DNA from: Paenibacillus_AR sp051594765
GTDB taxonomy: Bacteria > Bacillota > Bacilli > Paenibacillales > NBRC-103111
Direction of reading: 5' to 3'
Length of the DNA: 64,000 nucleotides
NCBI RefSeq assembly: GCF_051594765.1
Contig: NZ_JBPPGJ010000015.1
Coordinates: forward strand, 1-64,000
Shown here: in pieces, positions 39,801 through 49,304 of the stretch
Numbering within the stretch: the first letter of the stretch is position 1
How the letters are laid out: each line of letters starts with the position of its first letter
Notes under the pieces: model-generated
Told to the model about the DNA's origin: nothing
Databases searched by the model: none
Seen by the model: the letters and a program-made list of their open reading frames with translations, nothing else
Program-made: the position numbers and the translations under genes

Positions 39801-42615
39801 ACAAAATACTCCTCATAAAATTATAGTTTTTGATAGGTACCCCTGCTTCTTGAGCTCGAGAAATAGCATCTTGGATTAGGTGATACCGATCAATTTCTGA
39901 AAGATTTGGTGTATTCTTAGCCGCCATATAACTAGCCCTGAATTCGTCATTCCAAGAACCTGGGTCTAATCTCGTGCCTCGATATGCAGCATGACCATAT
40001 TCTTCATGAGCAAGAACTGCTCGCACACTCATTTGTGAACGAGGATGGGCAACATTCTCAAGTGGAAATACATCTCCTCGTACCTGAATAATATTTTTGC
40101 TATCCACATAGCTTGTTCCCGATCCTTGATTGAATCGTAACTTGTTTATGTCACCACCAATTTCTGAGAATTCTTGTTTTACAAAGTCAATATCATGTTG
40201 ATTAAGTTCATTATATGCAGATAGTCTTTGACCTCCGGATTGTCTCGGCCCCTTAGTTCCTCCAAATAACTGCTGGTTTAACTTTGATGTATACCTGCTG
40301 GTGGCAGCCTTCTCTACGCCTTCTATTGCTGATTTCTCTGCCACGGTTGTTAATTGTGTGGCTGCCTTAGCTTCCCCTCCCCCTGTAAACAGCGATGCAA
40401 TTTCAAAAGTTGCACCACCCGCAAATCGAGAACGGCTCTCCAAGTCTCCGTTTATTACATCGTAATAGATGGCATCGCCAATATTCTGACCGATCGCATT
40501 GGTTGTGTCTATTGGATGCAGAATCGCATGAACCATTGCTTGATTTTTTTCAAACTGCCCTACAGGATTGGTCAGCCATAGGTACGATTGTACTAGAGGG
40601 CTTTGTTCAAATAGAGCTTTAGCTGTCCCCCATGCGGCCTTGGCCGCACCAATTGTAAAATACTTGGCAATGTTACCCGCATCACCAAGGGAAAAAGTGC
40701 TCTCTTCCCTACTCAACCCAAACGGGTCAACGAAGCTGATCGGATTCCCGTTCACATAGGCATAGCGGTTCAGGGTTTGCCCTTCGGCTACACTGCCTGC
40801 CACTACATCCCGGTTCATAAAACGTTTGATCTCCGGGTTGTAGTATCGGGCTCGCATGTAGTACAGGCCATTCGGGTCGGTCATGACCCCGTCCCGTCCA
40901 TTGTACAAGAATGGATTCGCCGTGTCTCCCTCTCGGCTCAGGACTTCGCCATATACGCCGTAGGTGTAGCGGTCGGTTATGGCTCCTGTTTCATTGGTAA
41001 GAGCCACCGTACTGCAGCGGCGGTCATAGTGATAGACCGAATACCGGCCGCTTGCATCCTCCCGACCGATGAGACCCAGACCATAGAGGTAGGCGGCTTG
41101 TGCCTTGCCATCTTCGTCTGTTTCCATGAGCAGCTGGCTGAAGTATGCTTCCGGGTCCGTCACATAGTAGGTGGTTCCCGCATCAGTCGTCATGGAGATC
41201 CGGTGGTTCTCCGCATCATACTTATAGCGGGTATCGCCTGCCTGGATCAGGCGATTCCGTACATCGTAGAGGTGCTGCTGCAGCTTCCCGTCCAGCGGGC
41301 CGGCCGTCAGATTGCCATCTGCGTCGTAGGTGACCGGTTGTCCGTTCACCGTCGCCAGCCGATTGTCCTTGGTGTAGGTCATGATGTAGTCGCTGCCGAT
41401 GCTCGTCAGGTTCCCCGCTGCGTCGTAGGCATAGGACATGCCGTTAGCTTCGGTCAAGCGGTTATTGGCGTCATAGCTGTAGCTGCTGCTCTTCTCTTGG
41501 GTGACATTCCCGGCTTCGTCGTAGCTGTACCCGTCCTCGACCAGAACGGTACCGTCGGCTGCCACATCCTGGATCAGGAGCAACTGTCCGGCCGCATCAT
41601 ACGTCCTCGTTTCAACGGAGCCGTCTGGACGGGTCGTGGTGTGCAATCGACCATTCGTGTCGTAGGTGTAACGGGTTGTGCGTCCGGCCCAATCCGTGAC
41701 GCCGGTCATCCGGTTGGCTGCGTCATAGGTGTACTGAACACTTCTCCCGTCCGGATACGTCAGCTTGGTCCGGTTGCCTGCTGCATCATAGGTATAGGAG
41801 ACTGTGTTGCCTCTTGCATCGGTGTACGACACCACCCGGTTCAAAGCATCATAGGTACGAGTGATGGTTTGCCCGTTTTCCCCGATGGAAGTGGGGTTGC
41901 CGTTAGCGTCATATTCGAAACGGATGGTCCCCTCAGCATCGGCCCTTGCGGTCAAATGTCCTCCGTCGTCATAGGTACTCTTGGAGGTCTGGCCCCGTGC
42001 ATTGGTTCGCTGGGTCATCAGCCCCCGCGGATCGTAACCGTACCTCAGAGTTCCGCCTGCGGCATTGCTCTCCGTCAGTACCCGCCCAGCTTGGTCGTAA
42101 GTGTAGGCCAGTTCATCTCCGTTCGGATTGGTGACATGAGCCACTAATCCAGCCGCATCGAAGGTCTGACGGCTGACTCCCGCCAGCGGGTCGGTCACGG
42201 TCACGAGACGGCCTAAGCGGTCATACTGACGGGTAGTGGTGCGGCCCAGCGGATCCGTAATGCCGGTCACACGATTCAACTCGTTGTAGGCCATGCGACT
42301 CGTCCGATGGAGCGCATCGGTTTCCGTCAACTTGTTGTGCATCGGGTCGTAGGTCGCCTGAAGGATGACGTTCCCTTCGGTATCGATGGTTTGCAGCAGG
42401 TTGCCCGCCGCATCGTAGACGCTGCTCAACTTGACGCCAGTCGCATCTGTCGGTTCAATGAGACGACCCAGCGCATCATACCGGTACGTTGTGGTATGGC
42501 CCAGCGCATCGGTTTGTGCGGTCTGTCTTCCTTCCGCATCATAGGCATAGGTCGTGATGCCGCCTAAGGCATCGGTTCTGGTGAGCAGCTGTCCGTTCTT
42601 GTTATACGAATACAA
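39790..42615 (-). CDS. RHS/YD-repeat protein, C-terminal fragment with metallopeptidase-like toxin tip
   Basis: About 941 residues in the second frame of the split RHS gene. The first 600 are YD repeats (TRTYDALNRVVSYTDARGN type). The RHS core boundary follows: YNGRDGVMTDPNGLYYMRAR, YYNPEIKRFMNRD and YAYVNGNPISFVDPFGLS. The tip is about 300 residues: a hydrophobic pre-toxin part, then RAVLAHEEYGHAAYRG and WNDEFRASYMAAKNTPNLSE, resembling zincin-like metallopeptidase toxins with a HExxxH variant. The tip is clearly AT-richer than the core, as in exchanged toxin ends. No convincing start exists: the nominal TTG at 42615 lies inside a YD repeat, and the frame is continuous with the upstream gene apart from one frameshift. 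Confidence 0.85.
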   Translation of the reverse strand: MYSYNKNGQLLTRTDALGGITTYAYDAEGRQTAQTDALGHTTTYRYDALGRLIEPTDATGVKLSSVYDAAGNLLQTIDTEGNVILQATYDPMHNKLTETDALHRTSRMAYNELNRVTGITDPLGRTTTRQYDRLGRLVTVTDPLAGVSRQTFDAAGLVAHVTNPNGDELAYTYDQAGRVLTESNAAGGTLRYGYDPRGLMTQRTNARGQTSKSTYDDGGHLTARADAEGTIRFEYDANGNPTSIGENGQTITRTYDALNRVVSYTDARGNTVSYTYDAAGNRTKLTYPDGRSVQYTYDAANRMTGVTDWAGRTTRYTYDTNGRLHTTTRPDGSVETRTYDAAGQLLLIQDVAADGTVLVEDGYSYDEAGNVTQEKSSSYSYDANNRLTEANGMSYAYDAAGNLTSIGSDYIMTYTKDNRLATVNGQPVTYDADGNLTAGPLDGKLQQHLYDVRNRLIQAGDTRYKYDAENHRISMTTDAGTTYYVTDPEAYFSQLLMETDEDGKAQAAYLYGLGLIGREDASGRYSVYHYDRRCSTVALTNETGAITDRYTYGVYGEVLSREGDTANPFLYNGRDGVMTDPNGLYYMRARYYNPEIKRFMNRDVVAGSVAEGQTLNRYAYVNGNPISFVDPFGLSREESTFSLGDAGNIAKYFTIGAAKAAWGTAKALFEQSPLVQSYLWLTNPVGQFEKNQAMVHAILHPIDTTNAIGQNIGDAIYYDVINGDLESRSRFAGGATFEIASLFTGGGEAKAATQLTTVAEKSAIEGVEKAATSRYTSKLNQQLFGGTKGPRQSGGQRLSAYNELNQHDIDFVKQEFSEIGGDINKLRFNQGSGTSYVDSKNIIQVRGDVFPLENVAHPRSQMSVRAVLAHEEYGHAAYRGTRLDPGSWNDEFRASYMAAKNTPNLSEIDRYHLIQDAISRAQEAGVPIKNYNFMRSILYGY

Positions 42616-42656
42616 CGTGACGTTGCCCTTGGCATCGGTACTCTTCAGGAGGCGGC

Positions 42657-45600
42657 CTAGCTGTAACGGACGGTATAACCCAGTGGGTCGGTCCGAGTCA
42701 ACAGATGCCCTACCGCGTCATAGGTCATGTTGGTGGTTTTACCTGCGGCGTCAGTGGAGGCGGTCAGATGCCCAAAGGCGTCGTAAGTGTAGGTTTCGGT
42801 GTGGCCTTCACCATCCGTCTTGCTCGTGATGCGGTCCATCGCATCGTAAGTCTGTCGGATTATGCTGCCATTAGGCGCGCGGGTCTTGATGAGACGGCCT
42901 TTGGCGTCATAGCTATAACGGGTCATATCGCCGTTGGCGTCCTCAACCTGGATCAGATGCCCGGCGGCATCGTACGTGTTCCGGGTCGTACCGTTCGCCG
43001 CATTCGTGATGGTAATGGGGCGGCCGTTCTTGTCGTACGCATAGCGGATGACGTGTCCGTTGGCATCTGTGGCGGTTTCAAGCTTACCATTCGATCCGTA
43101 GGTGTACGTTGTTCCGGCTCCTAGCGGATCGGTCTCCATCAGGACGTTTTCGTTGGCGTCGTAACTCAACGTCGTTTTCCCGCCGAGCGGGTCCGTACCC
43201 AGGATCAGACGTCCCGTCGAATCGTAACCAAGCTTGGTGATGCCGCCCAGGCGGTCCGTTTTTTGTGTAACGCGCCCTGCCGCATCATACGCATACGTGA
43301 CGAATTTCCCTTCCGGATCGGTCTGTCTCACCAGGTGGTCTGCGGGATCATAGCTTAGGGTGGTCACGTTGCCCTGCGGGTCGATGGTCTGGCTAAGCCG
43401 GCCTTTGGCATCGTAGAGGGTAGTGGTCACATTCCCCAACGCGTCGGTGACGGCGATCAGACGATCTTCTGCGTCATAGGCGTAACGAGTGATGTTGCCT
43501 TGAGAGTCCGTTGCTGTGGTTCGCTTGCCGTTCGCATTGTACGAATAGGTGGTGGTATGACCCAAAGCATCTGTCCGGGACAGCAGATCCCCTATTTTGC
43601 TATAGGTCATGGTGGTTGCTCCGCCGAGAGTGTCCGTTACGCGAATCAGATTACCCTGATCATCATAGGTGTTCGTCAAGGTTGCCCCCAACGGATCTGT
43701 GATACGGACAAGACGTCCCGCCCCATCATAGGCATAGCGGGTGACGTTTCCTAACGGGTCTGTCATCGCAGTAAGCTGACCCGATTCGTAGCCGTACCGG
43801 ATGACAGCACCGTCGGCTGTGGTTTTGGCGATTAACAGCCCTTGACTGTCGTAAGTCAGCTCCGTCGTCTTTCCGTCCGCATCCGTTGTGCGGATAAGGT
43901 TGTTAGCCGAATCGTACATATTGGTGACCGTATGGCCGGCACTGTCGGTAACGGTGAGCAGATTGCGGCGCTCATCGTAAGTCATGACGGTGGATCCACC
44001 GGTAGCATCGGTAACCTGAAGCAGGTTGCCCTTGGCGTCGTAGGTCATCCGCTGCGTGCCCCCAGCCGCATCTGTGGAGCTGGTCCGGTTGCCGTCCGCA
44101 TCATAGGTGTAAGAGGTGGTCCCTCCGACCTCATCGATGATCTGAACCAGCCGGTATTGGCTGTCATGGATCAGCTTGCGTACTTTTCCTTCCCGGTTGG
44201 TCACGGTGGTGATCAGCTTGCCGGGTTGGACGGCTTCGTCATATTCCAGGATACTGACCTGATCCAGAGCATCCAGCTGGCGGATCACCCGGCCCTGGCT
44301 ATCATAAGTATTCCGGAACAGCCGATTTCCTTCGTTGTCGGTTCCGCTCATCACCCGTCCGTCGGCGTTGTAGGTGTAGACGATGGTTTTGCCGCCTGCG
44401 ACGCTCAGTTGAATCAGATTCTTCGCCCCATCGAAGGTGAAGCTTACTTGCCGACCCAAGCTGTCGGTCACGCGGTTCAAGAACCCATTGGTGTAGGCGA
44501 AGTCCAAGTATTGTCCGGTGATGCGCTGGCTCACCCGCTGCAGGGTGCCGTCCGGGTTGTAGGCCAGATCGAAGCCTTGGCGGCGTCCGTCAACCTGGGA
44601 CAGGAGTCTGCCGGCAGCATCGAACGTATAAACACTCTGGTCGTTCCGTTGTAAGGTGAAGGTCCCATCCGGGTTCCGGACCAGAATATCCCGTTTGACC
44701 GCGGCTTGGCTGGAGGTATACGTATTCGTCCCGGTGAGCCAGAAGGTATTCTGGCGGTTCGCATTCCACTTCAACTGCAGGCTTCCGTCCGGTTGGGGTT
44801 CGACCCGGGTCTCGAACTCATGGCTCCAGCCTCTTCCCAAGGGACCTTCTGCCAATAACAGGGAATTGTAGCTCAGATTGAGGGCAAAAGGCTGGCTGCT
44901 CTGCTGTGCTAAGAACGTATGGTGAATCACGTGGGCCCCCGTCGAGGTATCGATGGGATCCGCCAGTAGAGACTGCCAGTCCACTTCCTTCGGGTCCAGC
45001 TTACCCAGTTGGATGGCGGAGACCGTTCCGGAGATGGAACCGTGGGACGTCAGCGTGATCTTGCCCCCGGCAGGTCCGTTCACCCGGATATAGTAATGTC
45101 CGGAAGCTGTCGGCTTGAAGGTGACGGTATTCTTCCCACTGGAGGGTGTAGCTACTGCGGTGCCGTTGTAGGCATTGTAGATTCCAAAAGACGATGCTCC
45201 ATCCACCGTTAAGGAGAAGGATCCTTCCCGCACCAAAAAGGTCGCATACCAATTGTACCCATCGGTGCTGAGTGTGCTCTCTTGTTTGCCTCCGTCGCTC
45301 TTCAGTTGTTCGAAGACTGTAAAGGCTACAGACGCGGGCTGCTCTGGCCCGAACACTCGCAGGTAATATTCCCCGCTGGTCGTGATGGGATAACTCAAGG
45401 TGATCGCAGTGCTCCTGCCGATGTAGGTGCCATCCGGTGCATACAGGGCAATACCTTGTCCGGTGCTCTCGGCGAAGGTGTATTCCTTGCCGGCTTCTAG
45501 AGCGACCTTGTAGTAGGCGCTGTCGTTGGCCGGTATGGAGTTGGTGGCGGTTCGGACGTTGCCGGGTTGTCTATTAAGGGTGTAGGCTTTCTCGAAGCTG

Positions 45601-47594
45601 GATCCGTCCCAAGCCGACCACGTAACTGCCTCTCCATTGCTGCCGAATATGACTACGTAATATGTCCCTGATGTCGGTGCCGTAAAGGCTACTCCATTTG
45701 TCCCCTGTGCTACCTGACTTCCGCTTCCCAAGCTGCCGCTATAGATCTCTACCCTTCTCTGTGACGATCCCACATCTGCTTTAATCTGTACCGTTCGGTT
45801 TGCCGTTAGTTCAAGGGAATACCAAGATGATGACCCGCTTATTGTACTTTTGCTTGGTCCCGGTATTCGAATTTCCTCCGATAGGTAGGCGGTGTAGTCC
45901 CTTGTCGTATTGCCCCCTTGGATTTGGATGTAATACGTTCCGCTTTGATCCGCCGTAAAGCTAATCTTGGAGGTAGCACTCGATCCAATCGCTTTTTTGT
46001 TGCCGTCATACACGGTAACACCAGTGCTTCCTGCTGCACTGAAAATGTAGTTTCGTTCTGCCGTTAGCTGGATTTGATAATATCCTTCTTCGTTTGCTGG
46101 AAGTCTAATGTCCTTTCTCCACCAACTCCCCCTCGACTCCATGGGATATGCCTTGTCCATTGCTGTTCCGTCTGTAAGGACTAGAACAACCTTCGTACCC
46201 GGGGTCCCGATTAATCGAACGAAATATTTATTTGAAGTAGGTACATAGAGATTTATATCATTAGTGCCCTGTGCTAGTAGTTCCCCGTTCGGGCTTTTAC
46301 CATAAACTTGAATATCACCGCTATAGTTGGAAGTCTCCCCTATAACCGATAAACGGTAAGTCCGATAAGCTGTAAGTTCAACCTGGTAATACAATTCTTT
46401 ATTGCTTCCAATTACCCCGATTTCACTCTGAAATGGGGTTAGTAGCTTCATATCAGTCGTTACTCCTACACTGCCACTGGCCCCCGACACATTCCCCGCC
46501 GCATCCTTGGCCTTCACCGAGAACGTATACGAGGTGTATGGAGCAAGACCCGTAATCGTAGTGGAGGTCGCATCACTCACACTGGCAACAACGGCTGCGC
46601 CATTGTAAATTTCGTATCCCGATACCCCGACATTATCCGTCGAAGCCGTCCAGGACAGGCTGACCGTGGTATCTGTTTTCCCCGTTACCGTCAGGTTACC
46701 CGGCACGGTTGGCGGGGTCTTGTCCGCCAGGGTTGAAGCACAAATCGTAGTGCTGAAGGCGGAGCGATTGCCGGCTGCATCCAGGGCCCGAGCCTTGAAC
46801 GAATAGGCCACACCCGGACTCAGACCATTTGCCTGGTAAGTCGTTTCGGTTACCGTGGCCGCATAGGTCTCATCCCTATATACCTCATAGCCCGTAACGC
46901 CTACATTATCCGTAGAAGCCGTCCAGCCCAAACTGATGGAGCTTTCACTCTGACCTGCAACTGCCAGCCCAGTTGGTACACTGGGTGCTTCGGTGTCAAC
47001 TCCCGGCTTCGTCGTGATGCTCAATGGGGAGCTCGGCATGGATACATTTCCTGCCGCATCCGCTGCCTTCACGGTGAATACATACACCGTACGGGCTGAC
47101 AATCCCGTCAGCTGATAACGGTACGTCGTTCCGGTCACCGTTCCCGCCGACACACCGTCCCGCTCGACCTCATAGGAGACCACGCCGGCCAAGTCCACAG
47201 AAGCTTCCCATGTCAATGTGACCGAATGGTCGGTCACTTCCACCGCTTGGAGGTCCGTCGGTGCACTCGGAGGTTCAGTATCCGGAAGAAGCATCGTCGG
47301 AGCCGATGACGCCGCAGCCGTCCCAACCGGCCCCATACTTCCTGTCTCCGGTATTCCCTGCGCGCCACCAACCGGAATCAATGAAGCTCCCGGACTGTAT
47401 ATGCTTGAAGTAACCGTATCCGCGGCCGCTTCGCTTCCAGCGGGAACAGCCGCTTGTTCCCCTCCGTTCTGCACCGTCCCGGCGTAAGCCGGTTGGCCCT
47501 CCATACCGATTCCCGGCGGAACCCATCCGGCCAGCATGCTGATACATAATACTCCTGCAAGGATCTGTCGTAAGATCCTGTATCGCTTCCTCAC
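42657..47594 (-). CDS. Secreted FN3/PPC/RHS-repeat protein, N-terminal fragment (frameshifted)
   Basis: About 1,645 residues. GTG at 47594 with GGGGTGG 8 bases upstream gives a signal peptide (RKRYRILRQILAGVLCISML, cleavage near AYA). Three fibronectin type III domains lie at about residues 105-195, 200-290 and 292-382. Several PPC-like beta domains follow (YYQVELTAYRTYRLSV type) to about 890, then a DUF6531-type segment DPIDTSTGAHVIHH, and long YD repeats to the end. The frame stops in the middle of a repeat (DPLGYTVRYS then TAG). An apparent loss of about 8 bases relative to the repeat pattern shifts into the downstream fragment. The complete protein would be about 2,600 residues, surface-exposed and carrying a toxin tip. 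Confidence 0.85.
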   Translation of the reverse strand: MRKRYRILRQILAGVLCISMLAGWVPPGIGMEGQPAYAGTVQNGGEQAAVPAGSEAAADTVTSSIYSPGASLIPVGGAQGIPETGSMGPVGTAAASSAPTMLLPDTEPPSAPTDLQAVEVTDHSVTLTWEASVDLAGVVSYEVERDGVSAGTVTGTTYRYQLTGLSARTVYVFTVKAADAAGNVSMPSSPLSITTKPGVDTEAPSVPTGLAVAGQSESSISLGWTASTDNVGVTGYEVYRDETYAATVTETTYQANGLSPGVAYSFKARALDAAGNRSAFSTTICASTLADKTPPTVPGNLTVTGKTDTTVSLSWTASTDNVGVSGYEIYNGAAVVASVSDATSTTITGLAPYTSYTFSVKAKDAAGNVSGASGSVGVTTDMKLLTPFQSEIGVIGSNKELYYQVELTAYRTYRLSVIGETSNYSGDIQVYGKSPNGELLAQGTNDINLYVPTSNKYFVRLIGTPGTKVVLVLTDGTAMDKAYPMESRGSWWRKDIRLPANEEGYYQIQLTAERNYIFSAAGSTGVTVYDGNKKAIGSSATSKISFTADQSGTYYIQIQGGNTTRDYTAYLSEEIRIPGPSKSTISGSSSWYSLELTANRTVQIKADVGSSQRRVEIYSGSLGSGSQVAQGTNGVAFTAPTSGTYYVVIFGSNGEAVTWSAWDGSSFEKAYTLNRQPGNVRTATNSIPANDSAYYKVALEAGKEYTFAESTGQGIALYAPDGTYIGRSTAITLSYPITTSGEYYLRVFGPEQPASVAFTVFEQLKSDGGKQESTLSTDGYNWYATFLVREGSFSLTVDGASSFGIYNAYNGTAVATPSSGKNTVTFKPTASGHYYIRVNGPAGGKITLTSHGSISGTVSAIQLGKLDPKEVDWQSLLADPIDTSTGAHVIHHTFLAQQSSQPFALNLSYNSLLLAEGPLGRGWSHEFETRVEPQPDGSLQLKWNANRQNTFWLTGTNTYTSSQAAVKRDILVRNPDGTFTLQRNDQSVYTFDAAGRLLSQVDGRRQGFDLAYNPDGTLQRVSQRITGQYLDFAYTNGFLNRVTDSLGRQVSFTFDGAKNLIQLSVAGGKTIVYTYNADGRVMSGTDNEGNRLFRNTYDSQGRVIRQLDALDQVSILEYDEAVQPGKLITTVTNREGKVRKLIHDSQYRLVQIIDEVGGTTSYTYDADGNRTSSTDAAGGTQRMTYDAKGNLLQVTDATGGSTVMTYDERRNLLTVTDSAGHTVTNMYDSANNLIRTTDADGKTTELTYDSQGLLIAKTTADGAVIRYGYESGQLTAMTDPLGNVTRYAYDGAGRLVRITDPLGATLTNTYDDQGNLIRVTDTLGGATTMTYSKIGDLLSRTDALGHTTTYSYNANGKRTTATDSQGNITRYAYDAEDRLIAVTDALGNVTTTLYDAKGRLSQTIDPQGNVTTLSYDPADHLVRQTDPEGKFVTYAYDAAGRVTQKTDRLGGITKLGYDSTGRLILGTDPLGGKTTLSYDANENVLMETDPLGAGTTYTYGSNGKLETATDANGHVIRYAYDKNGRPITITNAANGTTRNTYDAAGHLIQVEDANGDMTRYSYDAKGRLIKTRAPNGSIIRQTYDAMDRITSKTDGEGHTETYTYDAFGHLTASTDAAGKTTNMTYDAVGHLLTRTDPLGYTVRYS

Positions 47595-47675
47595 TAGTCT
47601 GCCACCCCTATGGTTATGATTAACATGATTGGTAAACACCACCTTTCAGTCTATAATAGGAAAATCTGTTCGAAA

Positions 47676-47693
47676 ATAACGCAGGTGCGTTAT
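47676..47693. promoter_or_regulatory. Palindrome upstream of the RHS gene
   Basis: ATAACGCA-GG-TGCGTTAT lies about 80 bases upstream of the RHS start, near a TATTAT -10-like sequence (about 47652-47657). It is a candidate operator. Confidence 0.45.
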
Positions 47694-47745
47694 CGACACC
47701 CGTAGCCCATATCCGATACGTCCATGTTTGGATGGATATCCATAT

Positions 47746-47781
47746 AAAAAACCGGAGACTCAGCTAAGTCTCCGGTTTTTT
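47746..47781 (-). terminator. Strong terminator upstream of the RHS gene
   Basis: AAAAAACCGGAGACT pairs with AGTCTCCGGTTTTTT. It overlaps the stop codon of the YcxB-like gene, and its T run serves minus-strand transcription. It insulates the RHS gene. Confidence 0.88.
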
Positions 47782-48379
47782 ATACGTGAGAAGCATAGTA
47801 TCGGATTATTCCAATGAACACCAAAAAAACAAAACAGATAAGCCCTAGCACTTTGATTACATCTAGAGGCTTCCTTCCTTTTCCGAAAAGTGCCGGGTTT
47901 AACTTGCTCTTTATTAATTCACTGAACCGATTCACTTCAGTCAGGTCAGTAAATTGATGCTTCATAAAAACAAGTGCAGCTCTATTTTTCAATAATAGAA
48001 TATAGGCATCCCCATTGGTAATGACTTTATGAATCTCGTTCCAGAGATACATACCTGAGTGACGGTCCGACCGATATCCGATTCCACGATTTGTGATGTC
48101 GTATACAATTCCCGTCCTAAAGACATTGTCCTCAGTGAACGTTCTTTTTAGATTGCCCTTCCTTCTGCGTATCAGCATGAAAGATAAGAAAATTGTTAGT
48201 AGGAGAGTTGGGAGGAGATTAAGCCCTATAACCATATCTTCTCCCTTTACTAGAGGCACAATTACAATAAATAAGAAAAACATACCGTATAATATTGAAA
48301 GACCTCTGAAAGTACTATTATCCACCATCTTCGAAATCTTGACGTATTCATCAATAGATAATTTGGTAACGTGTGTCAT
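47780..48379 (-). CDS. YcxB-like membrane protein
   Basis: A 199-residue protein with two adjacent membrane segments early on (LSILYGMFFLFIVIVPLV and NLLPTLLLTIFLSFMLI). A YcxB-type C-terminal domain follows (GIVYDITNRGIGYRSDRH, YLWNEIHKVITNGDAYILLL and NRAALVFMKHQF). A further hydrophobic C-terminal segment ends it. YcxB proteins have no established function. The gene is much AT-richer than the neighbouring core genes. The start is uncertain: ATG at 48379 follows GGAAGTGATC, and ATG at 48412 follows GAGG with a 7-base gap. Confidence 0.7.
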   Translation of the reverse strand: MTHVTKLSIDEYVKISKMVDNSTFRGLSILYGMFFLFIVIVPLVKGEDMVIGLNLLPTLLLTIFLSFMLIRRRKGNLKRTFTEDNVFRTGIVYDITNRGIGYRSDRHSGMYLWNEIHKVITNGDAYILLLKNRAALVFMKHQFTDLTEVNRFSELIKSKLNPALFGKGRKPLDVIKVLGLICFVFLVFIGIIRYYASHV

Positions 48380-48499
48380 GATCACTTCCGACTCATCTTG
48401 AATGGAATACATACGGATGCCTCGCATTCTTTAAGACGTACTTACAAACCATATCCTGATCTATACATATATAGCAATCATACACATGCATTACACAAC

Positions 48500-48535
48500 A
48501 AAAAGAAGCCTGCCGAAACACTCCGGCACGCCTCC
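48500..48535 (-). terminator. Terminator after the SGNH hydrolase gene
   Basis: On the minus strand GAGGCGTGCCG pairs with CGGCAGGCTT (one mismatch, one wobble), followed by CTTTTTG. Confidence 0.75.
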
Positions 48536-48555
48536 ATTTTCCATCTATTCTATTG

Positions 48556-49212
48556 TCACCGGCTCCACTGGAACCCGACGCCCTCCAGGAACGCTTTGGC
48601 CAGCGTCATGTGTCCGATGTGGTTGGGATGCACCCGGTCCCAACTGACGGCCGCCGGGTACATGTGGGCCAAGAGGCGGTTGAACGCCGCCTGGGTATCC
48701 ACAAGCACCGCGTCGAACTCGTCGGCCAGCCTGCGGATGACGGCCCCGTACTGATCCATCGTATGCCGCATGGCATCCTGGGGATTCGGCTCCAAGTAAT
48801 ACGGCGTCATCAGCACCAGTCCCTTGAGCGACGGGCGTACCGCCTGAAGAATCTCCCGCAGGGTCGATTCATACTCCTCCAGGTAGACATGGCTTTCCGG
48901 CATCCGGGGCAGGTCATGCTGCCGCCAGACGTCGTTGATGCCGATCATGACCGACAGCCAATCGGGCTTCTGGTCCAACACGTCGGTGGTCCAACGATTC
49001 TTCAGGTCCCGGGCCGTGTTCCCGCTGGTTCCCATATTGACAACCCGGATCATGTAGTCCGGATACACTTCGCTTAACAATGCGTCTACATACGAGACAT
49101 AGCCGCGGCCGAGGGCATTGAATAATCCTTCCCCGACGGGTTTGGTTCTTTCGCAATCGGTGACCGAGTCGCCGATCATGACGAGCTTATCGCCTTTCTC
49201 CAGCTTGAGCAC
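48556..49212 (-). CDS. SGNH/GDSL-family hydrolase
   Basis: A 218-residue esterase-fold enzyme without signal peptide. The four conserved blocks are visible: GDSVTD with the nucleophilic Ser near residue 16, the Gly in NMGTSGNTARDL, GIND (Asn in the oxyanion hole), and DRVHPNHIGH with the catalytic Asp and His. Length and lack of export signal suggest an intracellular esterase or deacetylase acting on sugars or lipids. The start is GTG, with GGAGAGG close upstream. It is probably transcribed alone. Confidence 0.88.
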   Translation of the reverse strand: MLKLEKGDKLVMIGDSVTDCERTKPVGEGLFNALGRGYVSYVDALLSEVYPDYMIRVVNMGTSGNTARDLKNRWTTDVLDQKPDWLSVMIGINDVWRQHDLPRMPESHVYLEEYESTLREILQAVRPSLKGLVLMTPYYLEPNPQDAMRHTMDQYGAVIRRLADEFDAVLVDTQAAFNRLLAHMYPAAVSWDRVHPNHIGHMTLAKAFLEGVGFQWSR

Positions 49213-49304
49213 GAGATCCTCTCCTTTGTCCTTTTGGTTCCGTTTCCATCATACACCTTTTGGATGCGGGAGATAGGTACATTTTTACGTTTTTTTTGCG
49301 TATT

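Noticed and set aside
40777..42147. 456-codon plus-strand ORF within the RHS gene
   Set aside because: It is an antisense shadow of the YD repeats and shows only their periodicity.
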